DNA of 64,000 nucleotides from Whitmania pigra (Eukaryota; Annelida; Clitellata; Hirudinida; Haemopidae): NCBI GenBank assembly GCA_021613335.1, contig JAJTWR010000269.1, positions 629,501 to 693,500 of the forward strand, read 5' to 3'. Shown piece by piece: positions 38,593 to 54,686 of this stretch (position 1 is its first letter; each line of letters starts with the position of its first letter). The notes under the pieces were generated by a model. It saw only the letters and a program-made list of their open reading frames with translations, ran no database searches and was not told where the DNA came from. The position numbers and the translations under genes were made by a program.

Positions 38593-39045
38593 CAATTACT
38601 ATCATTTATCGTTTTTACTTTACACACAACACTTCAATGTAATATATTGCAAATTAGATTATATAGGATAAACTAATTGATTAGTTTGCGCTTGTGACGA
38701 CATTATGGCAATAATTATTTAAATATAATTGAAACATGAAGATTAGAAATTTTATAGAAAAATTTTTCACTGCTATTTTTATACCTGTTATTTGTACTCC
38801 GAAAAATATATTTTTCAAATAATAGCTGTGTATCTTTGTGTATCTGAATTAACGGCATCAGTTCAGTTTCAACATCTATTTAAAATTTTAATCAAATAAA
38901 TGTATTCTGGTTTGTCGTCAAGCATTTGTTTTTTATCATTTCAGGTACGTCTCAGGTTCATTTCATTTAAAAAAAAAACACAATTTTGATGAACCCTTTC
39001 GCCTCACACTGCGAATCATCATCATCATCATTATTTTCGGCGTGC

Positions 39046-39160
39046 GAGTTGGCATAGATGGTAGAGTGAAATCAAGAGTCGTTACATGTCGTGTTCGCAA
39101 CCCAACCAGGGAGCGCCCTCGGGTCATTGAGGTCAATGACAATAAATGTTAAGTGTTAAG
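39046..39160 (+). repeat. Degenerate tRNA-derived SINE copy (first family)
   Basis: A degenerate head (GCGAGTTGGCATAGATGG) is followed by ACATGTCGTGTTCGCAACCC and GGGAGCGCCCTCGGGTCATT. Confidence 0.55.
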
Positions 39161-39462
39161 AATCAGTGTAACAATTATCTAATTCATGATAATGTAAATT
39201 AACATCAATTTAATTTCTGCTGCAATTATTCGAATATCTCGATTACTATAGAACCACCATTCTATTCAACATCTTGATTCATTTTTTTTACATTTCTTGA
39301 AAGATGAATTACGTTTTCGCACAACACTTGATAAATCAACCTGGGCATGCAACGCAAATCCATGAATTACGAGTGCATCTGTGATTTATTGATGTAAATT
39401 CAAAACAAAAAAGTGCATGCTTTTACACCAAATCGACATTATGTCTTGATCATCAATGTCTT

Positions 39463-39468
39463 TATAAA
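39463..39468 (+). promoter_or_regulatory. TATA box of the peptide gene at 39622
   Basis: TCTTTATAAAGAC about 155 bp upstream of the ATG. Confidence 0.5.
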
Positions 39469-39621
39469 GACTCATATTCAACCTAAAATTCAGTAATTCT
39501 CTTAGAAGGCATCAGCTTTATTAGGTTGTTCACTTAACTTACATCACTTTCTAATGTTAAACTTCAGATTGAACCTGATCTACGTTTAATTTAATTTCTA
39601 ATCATATTCAGAATCTGAAAA

Positions 39622-39846
39622 ATGAAGACTCTGGCCTTATGTCTCTTAGTTCTCGTCTGTGTGGCGGAACTTATCAGTTTTATCTGGGCTGAAGAAATCG
39701 AGGCTTCCAAAGAAATTGCAGGCAAACTGGTGGTTAGAGAGGACAAGTCCAGCCTAATTCAAAAGAGAAGCTTCAAGAAAGATTTCAATAATCCCCTTTT
39801 TATAGTTCAGAAATATGATCGGAATTTTATCATGAATAAGCTCTAG
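39622..39846 (+). CDS. Short secreted peptide (cluster member, KR site)
   Basis: 74 residues. The signal peptide is MKTLALCLLVLVCVAELISF, then an acidic spacer (EEIEASKEIAGKLVVREDK), then QKR followed by SFKKDFNNPLFIVQKYDRNF and so on. The acceptor ATATTCAG plus AATCTGAAAA immediately precedes the ATG, as at 37004 and 41111. Cleavage after KR would release a basic C-terminal peptide of about 27 residues. Unknown function. Confidence 0.72.
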   Translation: MKTLALCLLVLVCVAELISFIWAEEIEASKEIAGKLVVREDKSSLIQKRSFKKDFNNPLFIVQKYDRNFIMNKL

Positions 39847-41110
39847 CACAACAATGCATTTCTGACGTATTGTTCGAATTAAGTTAACAGCCGAATGAAA
39901 TTTATTATATTATTTAACCTATTATCATCAGCCTAATACTTATTATTTCAACACTGCTAGCTTTATGCAGCATTTTACAAATTTAAGTTAAATATTTGAT
40001 CAAACTCAAAAAATTGTGACGACTCTTGTTTTCAATCGATAGTTTAATAAAACCAGTTATAAACATTTTAAATTGTTTCAAGTAGTAACTAATTAGAAAT
40101 TTTATATTGATAGATATGTTTTTAATGGTATGCAAATAAGACCAATAGGGTTTTTAATGTTTTCTTACACCTTGTTCCTGGGTCCTTGGACGTTTGTTCA
40201 GAGTCGTGAAAAAGGCATTCGATCTTGTCATATACACATAAATATATAGGATAAAAAAGAGCATCTTAAAGGCACAGAAGTTTGGAAACTGAAATTTCCA
40301 ATTTCGGTGATTCATGATTCAAAAACATTTTCCCGAGCATTCATGATTTTTTTATGGACCTTCAATATGCTACATAGCTTTTAATAAGCATTGAGAATTT
40401 AATTCAAACTAAGTCTCTTAATATATTATAAAGCAATACAAACATGAAGTATTGCAGATTTGGTCAGTAAACAGTGATTCGCCCATCTCAGAGAGATGAA
40501 TCTGTAATTTTCGACAAGTGAGTCTTCTTTTGAGAGGTTTCATAATTTTTCTTTATGGTGATTGCATTTCTATTAGTTTTTTTCCAATGTGATTCTCGAA
40601 TTTGTATGATATTTCGTCCAGATATCCTTGTTTCTCTGCAGTAGAAAGACCTGTCTCATGAAGTTCCATGAATTATTAGATGGTCCAAGTCCAAAGTCCA
40701 TCGAAGACTCCAGTAAATGATAGCTCTACTTTGTTAAAGTTGGTTAGTGTCAGCTGCATGATTGAGATGATTACTATCGAGGTTATTGGCAATGATTTTT
40801 TTTAAATGCCTAAAAGACGAATCGCATTTGCACTCAAAAACCGAAACATATGTGTTCTGAATGCATCAATGTTTTATTGATGCAAAGGCGATGAAAAAGT
40901 ACTATAATTTTTACAATCTGTAAAATCGATATCATGTATTCGCCAACTTATTTCTTAACGAATAAGCTAATAAACAAATCATTTCTATATTCTCTAAGCT
41001 GACGTCTGCCTGTCAAGGTTGTTTAGATAACTCAGTTCATCTCTTAATTTTACATTTAAAGTTTAATCTATCTTATACTTAATCCTTTATTTATTATTCA
41101 GAATCTGGAA
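39847..41110. other. Spacer between peptide genes, no gene seen
   Basis: AT-rich, no open frame or repeat of note. The last 150 bp (40960-41110) resemble the 5' UTR intron of the gene at 37004, including AGGTTGTTTAGATAACTC. Confidence 0.5.
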
Positions 41111-41290
41111 AATGAAACACATGGTCTAATTTCTGTTGGTTCTTGCATGAGCGGTGGAACTAATCAGTTTCGCTTGGGCAGATGTCGAATTATAAAATTA
41201 TGTCATTATAGAGGACAACCCAAAAGAAATGCACAAAAGTACCTAGTAACAAATAGAGATTTCAATAACCTCTTTTTTTTTTATTTAGCT
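41111..41290 (+). pseudogene. Decayed paralogue of the peptide gene at 39622
   Basis: An acceptor and AATCTGGAAA leader precede an ATG. The signal-peptide frame is recognisable (FLLVLA, AVELISFAWAD) but has stops after codon 5 and near codon 14. Downstream RDFNN-like sequence matches the C-terminal part of 39622. Confidence 0.75.
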
Positions 41291-41958
41291 ATGGTAAATA
41301 TTTGTGTATGAGTTTTTTTTTTTAATCAAATCACTGCTGATGGTTACTTCGCACTACCTACGATTGGATAAAACAAATTAAAGTATTGAACCAATGCTTT
41401 CATTGTTCAACTGGAGAAAAATTGAACTTAACAAAAGGACATTGTTAGAAAATTACAAAAACTGAAATATCTTCAGGATGATCTTCCTGGAAGGATGATT
41501 GTTGGAAAATAGGAAAGTAAAATATGCCTATAATAAACTTTGCGGATTTGTGTTTTTCACATAATTTTAAAATATTCTCCTTTTGAAATCCATTGCATAA
41601 CCCAGGCCCATTTTAGGCCCTCAAAACGTGCTTAGACATTTTCAGTTTTATTTTTACTTTTAATGTGCACTTGACTTAATCTGAGTTCAGTGAAATAAGA
41701 TTGATGTCGTTTAATAACAAAAGTGGTAAAAAATATGGCATATTTATGGCGGATGTACTGCTTATTTATTATTTATTTATTGAACAATTCCTGATTAATT
41801 TTGTAGCATCAACGACAATTTGTGATGCAATTTATAAAATATGCAACATATTCATACAAATATTACCACGCCTTGAACAAGATTGACGCAATGGATGCAA
41901 TGGATGAACCTTTTTAATGCATGACAGATAAAAAACTGGGGTCATGCAACACTTATTC

Positions 41959-41967
41959 TATATAAAC
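41959..41967 (+). promoter_or_regulatory. TATA box of the peptide gene at 42131
   Basis: TATATAAAC about 165 bp before the ATG, identical to the core box at 38582 and 45493. Confidence 0.55.
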
Positions 41968-42130
41968 GAACTTGCAGAGGTAATTCTAATGCTTTGAAAA
42001 CTTGCTATTAGACGCCAAGGTACTTTGAAAAGTTAAATCACTTAATCTTCTCTAATATTTGCTTTATGTTTTTATATTTTAAAACTCTATTTCAAATTTC
42101 ACCTGATATACATTTTCTCAAAGCTCAAAG

Positions 42131-42313
42131 ATGAAAACTCTCATTTTGATTTGTTTGATTTTCTTCTGTGCATTGGAGCAAAGTAATTTCACTTTGGCTT
42201 ACAAACACGCTAAGGATGGTCCACTTTCGAGTGCGAACAAGCGTGAATCTTCAGAAGTTCTGTTAACAGAAGAATCTGCCGAGTTGCTCAGAGGACCAAT
42301 ATACATTGGGTAA
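42131..42313 (+). CDS. Short secreted peptide (cluster member, KR site)
   Basis: 60 residues. The signal peptide is MKTLILICLIFFCALEQSNF, the spacer LAYKHAKDGPLSSANKR, then ESSEVLLTEESAELLRGPIY and IG. TTCTCAAAG and CTCAAAG before the ATG are possible acceptor positions. Unknown function. Confidence 0.7.
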   Translation: MKTLILICLIFFCALEQSNFTLAYKHAKDGPLSSANKRESSEVLLTEESAELLRGPIYIG

Positions 42314-43597
42314 TTGGGGATTGGCCCCCGCAAATTTTACGGAGCTTACAATGTTAAAAAAAAAGCATTTATGTTAAAAGTAATGTGATAATGAAGTTTT
42401 GAAAAAATTGGCACGCAATTAAAAATTTTAGTCATTTATTTCTTATAAATACTTGAAAATGTGTTTTTAAATCAATTATTAAATTTCAGAACTCAGAGCA
42501 TTTGTTATAAGGAATAAGATAATTATTAAATTGTGGCAATTTCTATGAGAATAAATACAAGAATGTAATAATAAAAATGCAAAAATAAATTACTAACAAT
42601 ATTAGTTTATTTTTTTTATAAAACTGCATCATTAATCGGTATTTCTCAACATTGTGAGAAAATATAGCCCAGTACACGGCCGAACCAAACCACATCATTG
42701 AAAAAGCCATCCATCTTGCCAAAAATTCAGTTGAAGCTCAGAGGACGAAACTTTAATAATTTACAATTTACAATTTATTTATCTTATTTTTGAGGGCAAA
42801 AATGATCCCATAGGGATGTGTAGGCACTGTAACAAGTAAATTCAAATGTTTTCTCCAGTTTTCCCTAATTGGCCTTCGAATATAGCGGATTTACGATAAA
42901 AAATATATAGAAGCATTTTTTAGAGTTCTCAAAAAGTATCGTAAACGATTACAATAAGTCGTATGAGAGATAACCTACATCAGCTATAAATGCAGGTCCT
43001 TGCAATCGAGTTATTAAAAGTAAGTTTTCAACTTATTTAACCCAATACAGGAAATTAAAAAAGAGGATGATATAAAAAGCCAAATACACATTTTTGTCTC
43101 AGGTAAAGTATATTCGCTGCCTTTGTCAATTTTGAGAACAATTAAACACTAATTTTGGTGGTAGATTTCTGAGCATTTTCCGTTAAAAAAAAATCAAAAT
43201 TACAATATAGAACTCTCAAAAAATCAACAATCAACAGAAGTCATGCCATAAAAACATCTTTATTTTCAAATAAATATCATATTATTTTTAATCAATTGCA
43301 AATGTATATTACATTTACACTGACGCGTTTATCACAAGTCTAATTTTTACTCAATACAAAAAAAATTTAAATAATAAAAACAAGAATCTTTTATCAGGTT
43401 CGGTAGAGTTATGAATTTTGTGGAATAAAATCGTACTTTAAGATGATGATCAACCATCCAAGTGAAAGCCTCTTAGCCAGAGTAAATTCAAAATAACAAG
43501 AGATTCCAGATTTCCATTTCTAACAACTAAATTCCCAGCACCTCCTTTGATGAATAAATAATTAATGAGTTTTTAACAACTAAATTTGTTTATAATG
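42314..43597. other. Spacer, no gene seen
   Basis: AT-rich sequence without convincing open frames, repeats or RNA genes. Confidence 0.5.
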
Positions 43598-43858
43598 TTA
43601 AATCATTTCATCGATTAATTTATTACATTCAAATCGACTCTTGCTTAACATCATCGATGGCATTAATCTGGTCGAACCAAAACCTGTGCTGCCTTTGCCT
43701 CTACTCCTATGTAACAGGCCAGTCTCAGCCATCATTCCGTGTCCCCAATGTTCATTTGCATGATAAAATTTCATCACATTATCAGCAGAATCCTCTGCCT
43801 CAGGGTAATCGCTTTGTTGGCACACGTCAATCAAGAGAAGAAGTATCATAGCCTTCAT
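43598..43858 (-). CDS. Possible short secreted peptide, divergent
   Basis: 86 residues from MKAMILLLLIDVCQQ. The signal-like start is shorter than in the cluster, and the mature part (HANEHWGHGMMAETGLLHRS, RGKGSTGFGS, ending NKLIDEMI) is unlike the other members. The GCATAAAT context before the ATG lacks a clear acceptor. It may be a member with a replaced or frameshifted C-terminus, or not a gene. Confidence 0.4.
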   Translation of the reverse strand: MKAMILLLLIDVCQQSDYPEAEDSADNVMKFYHANEHWGHGMMAETGLLHRSRGKGSTGFGSTRLMPSMMLSKSRFECNKLIDEMI

Positions 43859-44406
43859 ATTTATGCCTTTTGGAGATGAATATGCAAACAAAATATTAAA
43901 ATGCAAAATATGGTTTAATATATGGCAAAATGGTTTATAGTTTAACCAAAGCAAAAATAAGCATCAAAATAAATAAACTTTTTACGGTATTATGCATTCA
44001 ACAAGCCACCAGGAGAACGAAGCCATGCGATGAACTTGATTAATTTTGTTAAAGCCACTATTGCTAGTAGATAAATATCGTTTGTATATTACTTAAAATC
44101 AGTGCACGCCTATTGAAGTTGTTCCAGATATCATGGTGCATAAGTTAATGATTGATATAGCGTATTAATCCTTACATGTCAAAAAGATTTGTATAACCAG
44201 ATTGAGAGAAAAGATATGCGATAACTTGTTTTGTGGTTTAGAGAATTAATTTCGCACACAATGAGATTGCGCATATTTGTTTATATTGTTTTAATTAGCT
44301 GCGTATTATTTTTGGCTTAATTTAGTGATTTTTGAGTAACATTAATTTATTTAATTGCACTTAGAACAAATAAAACCTTCTTGATAATATTTATTAAAAC
44401 AAGATT

Positions 44407-44785
44407 GTATGTATGTATGTATGTATGTATGTATGTATGTATGTATGTATGTATGTATGTATGTATGTATGTATGTATGTATGTATGTATGTATGTATTG
44501 TATGTATGTATGTATGTATGTATGTATGTATGTATGTATGTATGTCTGTATGTATGTATGTATGTATGTATGTATGTATGTATGTATGTATGTAGTATGT
44601 ATGTATGTATGTATTGTATGTATGTATGTATGTATGTATGTATGTTGTATGTATGTATGTATGTATGTATGTATGTATGTATGTATGTATGTATGTATGT
44701 ATGTATGTATGTATGTATGTATGTATGTATGTATGTATGTCTGTATGTATGTATGTGTATGTATGTATGTATGTATGTATGTATG
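44407..44785 (+). repeat. (TATG)n microsatellite, about 380 bp
   Basis: ATGT units with occasional one-base deletions and TCTG variants. Long YVCM and HTYI open frames are repeat artefacts. Confidence 0.98.
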
Positions 44786-45239
44786 CAAAAAAGTCGATAA
44801 ATTATTTTTCGTTTTATTGTCAAAAAATCTTCTGGGCTTATTCTCACAATAGCTCCAACGCCGTTTTCAAAACTTTTAGCTGGTGAGCTTAGGAGCATGC
44901 TGATTAATAATCATATACCTAAGCTTTTAGTATACATTGTAAATTTTCGTTTTTATAATTTAAAAATTTACATTTTTATTATTTATCTATAAGTTAATGT
45001 TAGTGCTATTTTTGTAGCCATCTTATGCCGTTTGTCGTTCGTAATTTATAAGATTATATTCGTCGTTATGTATTATTTTATATTTTAAATTTTCCACAAA
45101 CAATTTTATGTTGCATGCCCGAGGGTGGGATTGCCCAACAATTTATTTATTTTTGCTCCAGGAGGTGAAACTAAGAATGTTGTTTATAACCAAGTATTGT
45201 GTTAATTCATATTAATAAAAAAAATTTATACTACACATG

Positions 45240-45293
45240 AAGTTTATTCATTTGCAAATCTATTACCAGGCAAAGCCGGGTAGACAGCTAAAG
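45240..45293 (+). mobile_element. Possible Helitron-like 3' end
   Basis: CAGGCAAAGCCGGGTAGACA followed by GCTAAAG resembles the hairpin plus CTRR end of many invertebrate Helitrons. It sits directly at the left boundary of the duplicated segment starting about 45290. A related GCCAGGCAAAGCTGTCGACA lies at 47988. No helicase gene and no 5' TC end were found. Confidence 0.3.
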
Positions 45294-45492
45294 TAGGTAT
45301 AAAAATACCAGTACAAAAAATTTTTATAAAATTTCTAATCTTCATGTTTCAATTATATTTAAATAATTATTGCCAGAATGTCGTTACAAGCGCAAACTAA
45401 TCAATTAGCTTATCCAATATAATCTAATTTGCAATATATTACATTGAAGTTTTGTGTGAATAAACTTGAAACGATAAACGATATCAAATTCT

Positions 45493-45500
45493 TATATAAA
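45493..45500 (+). promoter_or_regulatory. TATA box of the peptide gene at 45686
   Basis: TATATAAAC, then CTGGTTCAGCATATTAC about 10 bp on, shared with the inverted copy; about 190 bp before the ATG. Confidence 0.6.
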
Positions 45501-45685
45501 CATACTGGTTCAGCATATTACTCGGTGTATTCTTGCAATTTGTTTGCCAGCGAATTACAGACAAAAAGGTAGAATGCTTGATATTATTGCAATAAACTGT
45601 GGTTTTCATAATCTTATTAACATACTTTTTTTTCTATGTTTTATATTTCAATTGTTATATCGTCATCCAATCTGAGCAGAAAAAA

Positions 45686-45853
45686 ATGAAAACTCTGGTC
45701 CTATTTCTCCTGATTCTCTTCTGCACCATGGAAGTTAACAGTTTCATTTATGAGCAAGAACAAGAATTGACTGAACGTTCCGCTGAAAGTTCTTCATTTG
45801 CAAAACCTGAAGAATCACCAGCTGCACTACCCCCGATAACAATGAGAGGATGA
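45686..45853 (+). CDS. Short secreted peptide ending PPITMRG, copy 2
   Basis: 55 residues, MKTLVLFLLILFCTMEVNSF then the same mature part as the gene at 38216, ending ALPPITMRG. The acceptor AATCTGAGCAG lies 6 bp before the ATG; AATAAA is at 45889-45894. The identical mature part with diverging signal residues and flanks suggests recent duplication or constraint. Confidence 0.8.
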   Translation: MKTLVLFLLILFCTMEVNSFIYEQEQELTERSAESSSFAKPEESPAALPPITMRG

Positions 45854-46404
45854 AAATGTCTTCAATAATTGCAGAGGGATTAATGATTAATAAACATTCC
45901 TTGACGCCTTACATTCCTATTTATTTTAGCACAAAATAAATCGTATAGGAGCTTTGAAAATTATTTATCATCTAAATTTGATGGCGATTTTATCGTCGGA
46001 AAAAAAATTTTCATTATCCATAAAAGACTTTGATTTAAAAATTTCTGCTTAAAAATAAATGTAGTTTACGATAAAAATAAAGATTGGTTGGTAGTTATTA
46101 CTATACTAGTAGACTAGTCCATTTCATAACTTGATGATTAGGACGGTAAAAGGATAAATAAAATTGACTCAATATGTATTGTTGGTCTGGAATTGGCAGG
46201 GGTGTTAAGGTCAAACTTTGACTTATTTAGTAGATGTAGGACTTGACATTGGGAAGGAAATGCTTTACGATTGATTGAAACTACGAATGATAAATTTCTT
46301 CCAAAGTTTGAGTTGAGATCTTAACCACTGCGGGTTGAATAGGCCATCATCTCTGCAAAAACTAGAAACTTAAATAGTTGATTAGGTTTATATTTTGTTG
46401 ATTA

Positions 46405-46430
46405 TGACGACGACGACGACGACGACGACT

Positions 46431-46465
<35 letters not shown>

Positions 46466-46520
46466 TACGACGATGACGACGACGACGACGACGACGACGA
46501 CTACGACGACGACGACGACA
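46405..46520 (+). repeat. (ACG)n microsatellite
   Basis: About 115 bp of ACG triplets with TAC and ATG variants. Confidence 0.95.
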
Positions 46521-46799
46521 ATGTTGTTGACAAATGGAGGAAGCAATAAAGGATTTAGGGATCAAATAGCTAAATCACAAGATTTTACCAATGAATTAAT
46601 TAGCTTAAATTGTCAAAACCACAAATGACATCATAATTTCGATTCGTTGAGTTGTTAACAGGCAACCAGGAACCAATTAAAATAGACTCCAACTGATAAT
46701 TTATGGCTTTCACTCTTTGCGTTTATAGTTTACATGTCCTTGAATCTACTGTCGGTTACTTGTTGTAAGTGTAACTTTGTCTCATCAACTTGATGTTCA

Positions 46800-53956
<7,157 letters not shown>

Positions 53957-54257
53957 GAATGACAAATTCATCCACAACTACGACCAATTGTAAAAGTTCG
54001 TTTTCATGCAAGCCGGTTCATTCAGCGTTTAAAGTGAATTCAGGATAATTTGTTTGTCTGCATTTCGTTTGTCGACATGGCACCTGATGTTGTTGTTGAT
54101 ATTTTGCTGGTATCTATTTCTAGAGCATTCAATGTCAGTGAATATCGGTTGCGCAAGTCATTTGTGATGGAGTAAACGTGATTCATGTAGGCATCAAACT
54201 GTAACTAGGGAGTAAAATCAAACTATCCATTCCATATCATATTCCATTGTGGGGTTT

Positions 54258-54300
54258 TTATGACGTAGCTGTTTTGTACTGGGCTATTTTGACGAGTCAC
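54258..54300 (+). mobile_element. Foldback-element relic
   Basis: TTTATGACGTAGCTGTTTTG then TACTGGGCTATTTTGACGAG then TCAC is a decayed piece of the arm seen at 10085 and 35021. It lies 300 bp downstream of the PTP stop. Confidence 0.65.
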
Positions 54301-54686
54301 TTTTCTAGGAAACAAACCATTAAATTTTTAAATAACGTAGTATTATGAACTTGCAATTTCTAATGGCAAATTAACTCAATGTTAGAAACAACAGAACAAT
54401 AATGCGATAATTGTCGAAAATAAAATTAAAATGGTTAAAACTGAAACACGTTTTATTCAAATTGCAAGAGTACAGCGTAATATTTACATAAACCTCATGC
54501 TCAAACTAAATTGTCTAAATTGATGTTAAATGCATAGAAATCATATAATAATTTATGGTTCTCAGAATCCAAACGTTTATCTTCAGATTAAAAGAAAAAT
54601 TAAATAAAAAATTTAAATTAAACAAGGTAAGCCATTTACAACGAGCCTTTAAATTGTTGTTTCTTTTGTTTGTCTCTCCAGTAATC

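Larger units (their letters stand above)
38040..38800 (-). repeat. Inverted duplication, copy 1 (partner 45290-46015)
   Basis: About 740 bp including TATA box, 5' UTR intron, peptide coding region and 3' flank match 45290-46015 in the opposite orientation. Blocks such as AATTTCTAATCTTCATGTTT and GGAATGTTTATTGAACGATA mark the two sides. Confidence 0.9.
45290..46015 (+). repeat. Inverted duplication, copy 2 (partner 38040-38800)
   Basis: See 38040-38800; here the unit is on the plus strand and carries the gene at 45686. Confidence 0.9.

Noticed and set aside
44347..44898. YVCM and HTYI frames
   Set aside because: Translations of (TATG)n without non-repeat coding sequence.
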